61,366 nucleotides of DNA from Bradyrhizobium nanningense (GTDB lineage Bacteria; Pseudomonadota; Alphaproteobacteria; Rhizobiales; Xanthobacteraceae), in the NCBI RefSeq assembly GCF_004114535.1, contig NZ_LBJC01000012.1, forward strand, positions 1 through 61,366. Direction: 5' to 3'. The notes under the pieces were generated by a model. The model made no database searches. It saw only the letters and a list, made by a program, of their open reading frames with translations, and was not told the DNA's origin. Shown here piece after piece: positions 16,672 through 23,653 of this stretch (position 1 is the stretch's first letter; each line of letters starts with the position of its first letter). A program made the translations under genes and the position numbers.

Positions 16672-16797
16672 CCTTCGAGACGACCGCTTCGCGGCCTCCT
16701 CAGGATGAGGCTAAGCAGCATTCGTGACTTGTCGAAACGAGCGCCACGCCACTCAGTCCTCATCCTGAGGGCCCGCCAACGGCGGGCGTCTCGAAGG
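16672..16797. repeat. Mosaic palindromic intergenic repeat, copy 2 (inverted)
   Basis: Same family as 8201-8326 but in the opposite orientation: outer arms CCTTCGAGAC (16672-16681) and GTCTCGAAGG (16788-16797), inner arms CCTCAGGATGAGG (16698-16710) and CCTCATCCTGAGG (16758-16770). The CCGCTTCGCGG hairpin is now on the left and the GCCCGCCAACGGCGGGC hairpin on the right. It lies between the SDR gene and the convergent DUF892 gene. Confidence 0.85.
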
Positions 16798-16929
16798 ATG
16801 GCCACAGGCGTGATCGCTCCATACGCGACAGCCCTGCGGCGCGCAGGGACGATGCTTCGCATTCTGCACTAGCACGAGGATCGTGGCAGCGCCGGAGGCC
16901 GGGCTGCCACGTCTTGGTCGGCAGATCGA

Positions 16930-17445
16930 TCAGGCGGCGTTGGAGGCCTTGGCGTTGACGCCCTTGCGAAGCGCCACGGTGTTCAGCTTGGTGTTGGCGG
17001 CCTTCTCTTCGTTCAAATTGGTGGTGAGGAAGCGCACGATGTCGTCGTGGCCGAGCTCTTCGGCCCAGGCGATCAGCGTGCCGTAGCGGCACATTTCATA
17101 GTGCTCCACAGCCTGCGCGTTGGCCACGATCGCGGCATCGAGCACGGCCTTGTCCTCGATCTCGCCGGCGGTCGCGTCGGCTTCCTCGATGAGGCCGTCG
17201 ATGGCAGGACATTGCGTGCCGCTGGGCTCCTTGCCGAGCTTGGCGAACACCTTGTTGAGCCGTTCGACCTGCTTATTGGTCTCGTCCAGATGCGCTTTCA
17301 GGCCGGCGGCGAGATCCCGGTTGGTCGCCTTGTCGATCATCTTGGGCAGCGCTTTCAGGATCTGCTGCTCCGCGTAATAGATGTCCTGCAGGCCGTGCAG
17401 CAGCAGGTCTTCCATCGATTTGATATCCTTGGTGAAGAATCCCAT
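16930..17445 (-). CDS. DUF892 (YciE-type) ferritin-like protein
   Basis: A 171-residue four-helix protein of the YciE/DUF892 family, ferritin-like proteins induced by general stress. The N-terminus MGFFTKDIKSMEDLLLHGLQ and the 'DIYYAEQQILKALPKMI' helix carry the usual acidic/aromatic pattern; later 'EHYEMCRYGTLIAWAEELG' supplies the E-x-x-H-type metal-binding pair. The start is fixed by AAAAGGAGG seven bases upstream; the 406-residue open frame around it is not all coding. It converges on the SDR side and is divergent from a small conserved gene at 17533. Confidence 0.9.
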   Translation of the reverse strand: MGFFTKDIKSMEDLLLHGLQDIYYAEQQILKALPKMIDKATNRDLAAGLKAHLDETNKQVERLNKVFAKLGKEPSGTQCPAIDGLIEEADATAGEIEDKAVLDAAIVANAQAVEHYEMCRYGTLIAWAEELGHDDIVRFLTTNLNEEKAANTKLNTVALRKGVNAKASNAA

Positions 17446-17532
17446 AAACGACGCCTCCTTTTCACAATGATGGCAGTGGAACGCTGCGCGGCCGCAGCTG
17501 TTCCATTCCCGTGTGCAGACCAGGAGAGCCGA

Positions 17533-17727
17533 ATGAACGATGGAATCGATCATCTTGCGGGCCTGCTCGGACGGGCCGCGATGGACGTGTGGGGCGACAT
17601 GCCTCGCGACATCCAGGAAGCGCTGTTCGAGACTGCCATGAAGGGACGCGAGACCGAGCGCGAGGAGCTCGCTCGGCTGCTGCACGAGCGGCATCCGCGC
17701 ACGCTTCATCCGGCCCGACCGGGATGA
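17533..17727 (+). CDS. Small conserved hypothetical protein
   Basis: A 64-residue, helical, charged protein (MNDGIDHLAGLLGRAAMDVWGDMPRDIQEALFETAMKGRE...). CAGGAGAGCC precedes the ATG. It contains no motif I recognise; the amphipathic helices and Arg/Glu-rich C-terminus suggest a soluble protein. It is divergent from the DUF892 gene and may share a stress promoter. The frame extends upstream only as antisense. Confidence 0.55.
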   Translation: MNDGIDHLAGLLGRAAMDVWGDMPRDIQEALFETAMKGRETEREELARLLHERHPRTLHPARPG

Positions 17728-17849
17728 TGCAGGGAAGCGGAACGATCGCGCGAGCTCATGATTGGTAAACTGACTGGTGCGTCGCCGAATGGCTCGAATG
17801 AAGCCGCGGCAGGCGCATCGCCAACCGTTGTCGAATCTGTGAGTTGATC

Positions 17850-18032
17850 GTGACTGAGGTGAACATCGGAAAATGGTACGACCCGATCTCGGAACGATGG
17901 ATCGTGCCGCGCCAAGCGCACACCATCGCCGGATATGGTCAGTCCGGCGGCGAGAAGGTGCCGGAGGGGCGCCAGAAGGGCGAGGTGCAGCGGATCTGGC
18001 AGCTGCTGGTCGATTGCTGCGCGCGTGGATGA
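17850..18032 (+). CDS. Small hypothetical protein
   Basis: A 60-residue frame from a GTG start (MTEVNIGKWYDPISERWIVP...), with aromatic residues near the N-terminus and a C-terminal WQLLVDCCARG. The Shine-Dalgarno is weak and no family is recognised, so the call rests on coding-like composition only. A TTG six bases earlier is an alternative start. Confidence 0.35.
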   Translation: MTEVNIGKWYDPISERWIVPRQAHTIAGYGQSGGEKVPEGRQKGEVQRIWQLLVDCCARG

Positions 18033-18171
18033 TGCCGTTCCAAAGTCGGGCGCGCGCCGTGACCATGCATTGTGTCATCGCGCGATGACTGACTGCGAAG
18101 GCAACGGCGATTGGAGATGATGAGACCCTCTCGCGTCGTCGACGCAGCAAGCAGCGAATCCTTTGGTCGCA

Positions 18172-18522
18172 CTATTGCAGGGCAGCAATGGCGGTCATCT
18201 CGAGCTTGACGCCCGGACCGAGATCGGCCACGCCGATTGCGGCGCGAGCCGGCAGATCAACTTCTGCGAAGTGCGCTTTCCAGACCGCGTTGAACTCTGC
18301 CTTCTCCTTCAGATCTATCATGTAGATCGTCACCTGCAAGACGTTGGCTGGATCGGATCCGAGGGTCTTCAACAGCTGCGTCAATTGGGTGAGCACGTCC
18401 TTGGCCTGGCCCGACATATCGAGGCTGGTGTCCTCCGGGACGATGCCTCCGATGTAAAGCACGCCATTGTGCTCGACCACTTCGTGAAGCAGACCTTCGT
18501 ACGGCAAATCGCGTTTGATCAT
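18172..18522 (-). CDS. RidA/YjgF-family protein
   Basis: A 116-residue protein of the RidA (YjgF/YER057c) superfamily, enamine/imine deaminases that clear reactive intermediates of PLP enzymes. The segments NGVLYIGGIVPEDTSLDMSGQ, 'LGSDPANVLQVTIYMIDL' and 'PARAAIGVADLGPGVKLEMTAIA' give the family's strand order and trimer-site Arg (PARAAI). The start at 18522 gives the usual length; in-frame ATGs at 18555 and 18564 would add 11-14 residues. It is divergent from the molybdoenzyme gene at 18721. Confidence 0.85.
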   Translation of the reverse strand: MIKRDLPYEGLLHEVVEHNGVLYIGGIVPEDTSLDMSGQAKDVLTQLTQLLKTLGSDPANVLQVTIYMIDLKEKAEFNAVWKAHFAEVDLPARAAIGVADLGPGVKLEMTAIAALQ

Positions 18523-18720
18523 GAGGGGTCCGTTGTCGCTATGAGAGAGCGGCATATCGCACATTTCTAGCGCTTTGTCTGCGAATCGCCGCCTGATCCG
18601 GCGATGGTTGCCATCCCTTGCGTGCGCACGACAGCCCGGCGTTTCTGTCGGCGCTGATCTCGGCGACATCCCGGCGCAGATCGGTATACTGCCGCCACGT
18701 GCCGGAACAAGGAACACACG

Positions 18721-21042
18721 ATGGACGATACGATTGGCTTCCCGGACCCCGGTCTTGACCTGTCCGACGGCTTCAGGCCGCACACCTCGCATTGGGGCGT
18801 GTTTTCGGCGCGTCAGGGCGCGGCTGGCCTCGAGGTCAGGGCCTATGCGGGCGATCCCGATCCGAACGGCATCATCGACAATTTCCCCGGCGCGCTGCGC
18901 CACCAGGCCCGCATCGCTCAGCCGGCGATCCGCCGCGGCTGGCTCGAGCGCGGGCCGGGCCCCGACAATCGCCGCGGCCGCGACGAGTTCGTCCCGGTCA
19001 GCTGGGAGAAGGCGCTCGACTTGCTCGGCGACGAGCTCGGCCGCATCCGCGATACGCGCGGGCCGGGCGCCGTGTTCGGTGGGTCCTATGGCTGGTCGAG
19101 CGCGGGGCGTTTTCATCACGCCCAGAGCCAGGTGCATCGCTTCCTCAACATCGCGATGGGCGGCTACGTGCGCTCGGTGAATACCTACTCTTCGGGGGCG
19201 TCCTCGGTGCTGCTGCCGCAGATTCTGGCGGGCTACGAGGACATCACCAAGCGCAACGTCACCTGGGAGCAGATCGCGGCCGAGACCGAGATCGTGCTGG
19301 CCTTCGGCGGCATGGCGCTGAAGAACTCCATGGTGGCCGGCGGCTCGATCAGCAAGCACGTCGAGCGCTGCGCCATGGCGACGGCGCGCCGGCGAGGCTG
19401 CGAATTCGTCCTGGTCAGCCCGCTGCGTGACGACCTGCCGGTGGAAGCCGGCGCGGAATGGATGAGCTGCGTGCCCGGCACCGACACCGCGCTGATGCTC
19501 GGCATCGTCCACACGCTGGTCAGCGAAGGTCTGCACGACCAGGCCTTCCTCGATCGCTACACCGAGGGCTGGCCGGTCTTCCTGCGCTATCTCATGGGCG
19601 AAAGCGATGGCCAGCCCAAGCACGCCGACTGGGCCGCCGCGATCTCAGGCGTTGATGCCGGGACCATTCGAAAGCTGGCGCGACGGCTCGCCGGAAAGCG
19701 CGCGCTGATCACCGTCTCGCATTCGCTGCAGCGCGCCGAGCATGGCGAGCAACCGGTGTGGATGGGCATGGTGCTGGCGGCAGCCCTCGGCCAGATCGGC
19801 CTTCCCGGCGGCGGCTACGCCTATTCGTTAGGTGCGATCGGCTATTACGGCCGCCGCGTCAACGACGTGCCGGGGCCGACGCTCGGGCAGGGCCGCAACG
19901 GCGTCGCCGATTTCATTCCGGTGGCGCGCATCGCCGACATGCTGCTGGGTCCCGGCACGACCTATCGCTACAATGGCGAGACGCGCACCTATCCGGACAT
20001 CCGCATGGTCTATTGGGCCGGCGGCAATCCCTTCCATCATCACCAGGACATCAACCGCCTGCGCAAGGCCTTTGCGCAACTCGACACGTTCGTCGTGCAC
20101 GAGCTGGCCTGGACCGCCACGGCGCGGCATGCCGACATCGTACTGCCCGCGACAATGACGCTCGAGCGTGAGGACATCGGCTATTCCACCAACGATCCCC
20201 TCATGGTCGCCATGCACCAGATCGCCGAACCGTTCGGGCTTGCACGCGACGATTACGATATCTTCGCCGATCTCGCCGAGCGCTTAGGGGCTCGCGAGCC
20301 CTTCACCGAGGGACGCACGTCGCGGCAATGGCTGGAGCATCTCTACGAGCCGACCCGCGCCTCGCTCGCGAAGCGTGGTCTGGAGGCCCCGAGTTTCGAC
20401 GAATTCTGGGCGCGCGGCAGCCTGGTTGTGCCGCAGCAGCCCGATGACGGCGGCCGGCTGCGTCGCTTCCGTGAGGATCCCGTCAACCACGCCCTGCCGA
20501 CGCCGAGCGGGCGCATCGAGATTTTCTCGGCCAAGATCGCGGCCCATGGCGATGCGGATTGTCCGGGACATCCGGTCTGGCTGGAGAAGACCGACATGCC
20601 GAAGCCGGGCTCGCCCTGCTTCCTCGTCGCCAACCAGCCGGTGACGCGCCTGCACAGCCAGCTCGATTTCGGCGGCCATTCGCTTGCCGCCAAGCATCGC
20701 GGCCGCGAGGTCGCGCGAATGAACCCGGTTGATGCGGACGCGCGCGGCATCAGGGATGGCGACATCATCCGCCTGTTCAACGCGCGCGGCGCCTGCCTTG
20801 CCGCGGTCCACGTCACCGACGGCATCGCGCCTGGCGTCGTGCAGCTTCCGACCGGCGCCTGGTACGATCCGATGGATCCCGAAGACGAGGCGCCGCTCTG
20901 CGTTCACGGCAATCCCAACGTGCTCACCCGCGACGTCGGCACCTCGTCCCTGGCGCAGGGCTGCACCGGTCAGCTGACGACGATCGAGGTGGAGAAGTTC
21001 ACCGGCAATCTGCCGCCGATCCGCGCGTTCGATCCGGCGTAG
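18721..21042 (+). CDS. bisC: Cytoplasmic molybdopterin sulfoxide reductase (BisC/DMSO-reductase family)
   Basis: A 773-residue molybdenum bis-MGD enzyme of the DMSO reductase family. The Mo-ligand loop reads GGSYGWSSAGRFHHAQ, with S127 matching the serine ligand of R. capsulatus DMSO reductase, and there is no N-terminal CxxC Fe-S motif. There is also no twin-arginine signal, so the protein is cytoplasmic like biotin sulfoxide reductase rather than periplasmic like DorA/TorA. C-terminal cofactor-binding segments (NQPVTRLHSQLD, GDIIRLFNARGACLAAVHVT, GNPNVLTRDVGTSSLAQGC) are intact. AAGGAA precedes the ATG. The actual substrate (biotin, methionine or another S-oxide) cannot be told from sequence. 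Confidence 0.85.
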   Translation: MDDTIGFPDPGLDLSDGFRPHTSHWGVFSARQGAAGLEVRAYAGDPDPNGIIDNFPGALRHQARIAQPAIRRGWLERGPGPDNRRGRDEFVPVSWEKALDLLGDELGRIRDTRGPGAVFGGSYGWSSAGRFHHAQSQVHRFLNIAMGGYVRSVNTYSSGASSVLLPQILAGYEDITKRNVTWEQIAAETEIVLAFGGMALKNSMVAGGSISKHVERCAMATARRRGCEFVLVSPLRDDLPVEAGAEWMSCVPGTDTALMLGIVHTLVSEGLHDQAFLDRYTEGWPVFLRYLMGESDGQPKHADWAAAISGVDAGTIRKLARRLAGKRALITVSHSLQRAEHGEQPVWMGMVLAAALGQIGLPGGGYAYSLGAIGYYGRRVNDVPGPTLGQGRNGVADFIPVARIADMLLGPGTTYRYNGETRTYPDIRMVYWAGGNPFHHHQDINRLRKAFAQLDTFVVHELAWTATARHADIVLPATMTLEREDIGYSTNDPLMVAMHQIAEPFGLARDDYDIFADLAERLGAREPFTEGRTSRQWLEHLYEPTRASLAKRGLEAPSFDEFWARGSLVVPQQPDDGGRLRRFREDPVNHALPTPSGRIEIFSAKIAAHGDADCPGHPVWLEKTDMPKPGSPCFLVANQPVTRLHSQLDFGGHSLAAKHRGREVARMNPVDADARGIRDGDIIRLFNARGACLAAVHVTDGIAPGVVQLPTGAWYDPMDPEDEAPLCVHGNPNVLTRDVGTSSLAQGCTGQLTTIEVEKFTGNLPPIRAFDPA

Positions 21043-21062
21043 GGAGCGGCAGTATTGCGCCT

Positions 21063-21188
21063 TGCCCCGGACGCAGCGCAGCGCTGCGCTGCAGAGCCGG
21101 GGTCCATCTCTCCGCACTGGATGCAGTCGCCTTCTGGGTCCCGGCTCTGCGCCGCAACGCTCGCGCGCTGCGGCTTGACCGGGGACAT
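21063..21188. repeat. Intergenic palindromic repeat after bisC
   Basis: A pattern CCCCGGACGCAGCGCAG...CTGCGCTGCAGAGCCGGGG followed by GGTCCCGGCTCTGC...GCGGCTTGACCGGGG, with nested self-complementary arms (CGCAGCGCAGCGCTGCGCTG near 21072-21091; CCCGGCTCTG against CAGAGCCGGG). It resembles yet another Bradyrhizobium intergenic repeat type. It follows bisC and faces the AraC gene, so it may double as terminator. Confidence 0.7.
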
Positions 21189-21316
21189 GTAGGGCTGGAT
21201 CTGACGCGACAACGCGCATCGCGCGCTAGGAAAAAGGGGCCGTCCTGTGTGGGCGCAGGACGGCCCCGAGAGGCTCGCAGGGCCGGGAGGAGGAGGGCGC
21301 GAGCCGGGCAGATCGA

Positions 21317-21856
21317 TCATGCGGCAGCGCTGGCGATCCAGTTTCTCTCCGGAGAAGGACGGCGCGGTGGAGGCGCCCCGACCGCGCGCCGTTCGCCCTT
21401 GCTGGCGAGGCGCCAGCGCGCCGGGGACTCGCCGCTGATGCGCTTGAAGACGGTCGAAAAATGCGCCTGTGTGCTGAAGCCGACGGCCAGCGCGATCTCC
21501 GCCAATGGACGCTCTGTGGTCGCGAGCAGCGTCTTCGCATGCTCGGTCCGGCGACGGAGCAGATATTCGCGAGGACGGTAGCCGGTCGCGGCGCGGAACT
21601 GTGCCGCAAAATGCATCCTGGACAGGCCGGCGACATTGGCGAGCTCCGCCAGGCTGATGCAACGGCCGAAATGATCCGCGATATATTGCTCGACGCGCCG
21701 CAGCCGCCATTTCGGCAAGGCATTGACCCTGACGCGCGGCAACGCCATTCCCGCACGTTGGCTTTCACGGGCGATGACCGGTGTTGGGCGAAGCACCTCG
21801 TGATCCCGCGCGCCGGCCGGACCGTCGGCATGCGCCGTCTGCAAATTGTTCGACAT
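21317..21856 (-). CDS. AraC-family transcriptional regulator (short form)
   Basis: A 179-residue protein consisting mainly of the AraC DNA-binding module, about residues 50-150. The first HTH is CISLAELANVAGLSRMHFAAQFRAATG and the second is RPLAEIALAVGFSTQAHFSTVFKRISGESPARWR. The effector domain is absent; only a ~45-residue N-terminal tail precedes the HTHs. GGAGAGG lies before the ATG at 21854-21856. It is transcribed towards bisC's end, separated by a repeat; its target is not evident. Confidence 0.88.
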   Translation of the reverse strand: MSNNLQTAHADGPAGARDHEVLRPTPVIARESQRAGMALPRVRVNALPKWRLRRVEQYIADHFGRCISLAELANVAGLSRMHFAAQFRAATGYRPREYLLRRRTEHAKTLLATTERPLAEIALAVGFSTQAHFSTVFKRISGESPARWRLASKGERRAVGAPPPRRPSPERNWIASAAA

Positions 21857-22073
21857 CGCTCATCCTCTCCTGGCTTTGCCGCGGTTTGCGACGCCCGGCA
21901 AACGCGCAAACCAATGCTTTCCATGGTCGGACGATAGGCGTGAGCCGGCCAGGACGCCCGTTAGGGGTGATGAGGTTCTGTTAGATTTTGTGCGACTGCG
22001 TCGGATGCGGCAGCTCGCCGCAGCAGCGCGCGGTGGCTGCTCGCAACACCGATCTACCCTCGAAGTCATCGCG

Positions 22074-22781
22074 CTATTCGAAGACGGCATCGAAAATCTC
22101 GACATCCATGAGCACGGGTTTGGCGATCACGGTTCCATCTGGCCGCAAGGTCTGGATGCGTCGAAGCGTTGGCACGACGATGCCGCCAAAACTGTCATGG
22201 GCCCAGGAGGAGTGCGCGATCTTCATCCCGAACAACTCGTGATCCGTGCGCCGCTGCAGGGCGCTCTCGTCGAAATAGAAGATCTGTTCGGGCGCGAGCG
22301 TGACGATGTGCGAGGGGAATCGCGCCCGCAGGCGCCGCCACGTTTCGGTACCCTCTCGCCAAGGCGGCAGCTCTTCCACCATGACGTCCTGATGGGCGAG
22401 CAGGAACGGGTTTGTCAGGTAGTTCCAGATCGCCGCGCCGCAGAAGAAAACGAGCTGCAGTTCGTCCGCAAGGGCAGGCGAGCTGAGTTCGCGGAATGTG
22501 AGGCTCGGGCTCCGCCAGGTTCGCAGGACTTCACCATCGAGGCTCTCGATGGTGACCGCGTCCGGCTGAAAGGAGCCGGAGTACGCGCCGCCGGTAATGC
22601 CGGTGAAGCGGACCGACTGCGTCCGGATCGTGCCCTCCGCGGTCACGTCCTTGAACTCGCTGGCATGTCCGGCAGTGGATAACAGCGACCCGCCAACGGA
22701 AAGGTGAAGCGTGAACCGGTTCAAGCTATTCCAGCGGGCCATTCCGCCGCTGGCATCGATCACATCATCAAGAAGCGCCAT
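22074..22781 (-). CDS. Conserved hypothetical protein
   Basis: A 235-residue protein without signal peptide or membrane segment. It looks strand-rich with alternating hydrophobics (SGSFQPDAVTIESLDGEVLRTW; IVTLAPEQIFYFDESALQRRTDHE) and ends ...IVVPTLRRIQTLRPDGTVIAKPVLMDVEIFDAVFE. The overall flow, a lipid/lipoprotein-like curved sheet, is loosely reminiscent of LolA-type folds, but I do not recognise a family and do not claim it. The frame is long and uninterrupted with a coding-like composition. It lies alone between the AraC gene and msrA. Confidence 0.7.
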   Translation of the reverse strand: MALLDDVIDASGGMARWNSLNRFTLHLSVGGSLLSTAGHASEFKDVTAEGTIRTQSVRFTGITGGAYSGSFQPDAVTIESLDGEVLRTWRSPSLTFRELSSPALADELQLVFFCGAAIWNYLTNPFLLAHQDVMVEELPPWREGTETWRRLRARFPSHIVTLAPEQIFYFDESALQRRTDHELFGMKIAHSSWAHDSFGGIVVPTLRRIQTLRPDGTVIAKPVLMDVEIFDAVFE

Positions 22782-23121
22782 GTCCCGCCATATCCACCGT
22801 CCAGTGCCTTCACCATGGCGGGGCGTACGGGGCTTGGCGTGTTAGAAGTTGTTAGGACTTGCGAGCGGGCCCGTGACGTTACCTCATTGAGGATGCTCTC
22901 AATTCCGGGCGAAGCCAGGACGATTTGCGAAACTGGCACAGCCGACGCAGAATTGATCCGGCTGCCGGCCTCGCGCGTTGCCGATCCGGTCGAGATCGGG
23001 AACACTGAGGCCGTCCGGGCTTTGGTAGCGAGCGGACATCAATGACAATACCGAGCTCCCGCCCTGTGATCGCGAGCGGCAGGTTGAGGGCGGGCCGCTT
23101 AATGAACTGGGAGCACATCAG
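22782..23121. other. Spacer between hypothetical gene and msrA
   Basis: No gene with a credible start. The last 60 bases are likely to hold the msrA promoter. Two overlapping frames (22704-23045 plus and 22760-23005 minus) are uninterrupted but show no family or ribosome-binding site. Confidence 0.4.
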
Positions 23122-23637
23122 ATGACGACAGAGCGCGCAGTTTTGGCCGGGGGCTGCTTCTGGGGCATGCAGGATCTGATCCGCAAGCAGCCGGGCGTGA
23201 TCTCCACCCGCGTCGGCTACACCGGAGGGCACGTCAAGAACGCGACCTATCGCAATCACGAAGGACACGCCGAGGCGATCGATATCATGCTCGATCCCGC
23301 AAGGACCAGCTTCCGGACCATGCTGGAGTTCTTCTTCCAGATCCACGATCCCACCACGCTCAATCGCCAGGGCAATGATCTCGGCACGAGCTATCGCTCC
23401 GCGATCTTCTATACCAGCGAAGAGCAGAAGCGGATTGCCGAAGACACCATCGCCGACGTCGAGGCGTCGGGCCTTTGGCCGGGCAAGGTGGTGACGGAGC
23501 TCGCCCCCGCTCGCGAATTCTGGGAGGCCGAGCCTGAGCATCAGGACTATCTCGAACGCTATCCGGACGGCTACACCTGCCACTTCATCCGGCCCGGCTG
23601 GAAGCTGCCGAGCCGCGCGGCCGCGGTGGGAGGGTAG
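23122..23637 (+). CDS. msrA: Peptide-methionine (S)-S-oxide reductase MsrA
   Basis: A 171-residue enzyme that repairs oxidised methionine. The catalytic GCFWG motif is at residues 11-15 (Cys12). It is followed by [22 protein letters not shown] and the [13 protein letters not shown] segment characteristic of MsrA, and a late YTCHF cysteine could act as resolving residue. GGGAGC precedes the ATG. No signal peptide, so cytoplasmic. Convergent with the large regulator at 23654. Confidence 0.95.
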   Translation: MTTERAVLAGGCFWGMQDLIRKQPGVISTRVGYTGGHVKNATYRNHEGHAEAIDIMLDPARTSFRTMLEFFFQIHDPTTLNRQGNDLGTSYRSAIFYTSEEQKRIAEDTIADVEASGLWPGKVVTELAPAREFWEAEPEHQDYLERYPDGYTCHFIRPGWKLPSRAAAVGG

Positions 23638-23653
23638 ATCGGGTCGCGGCCTG

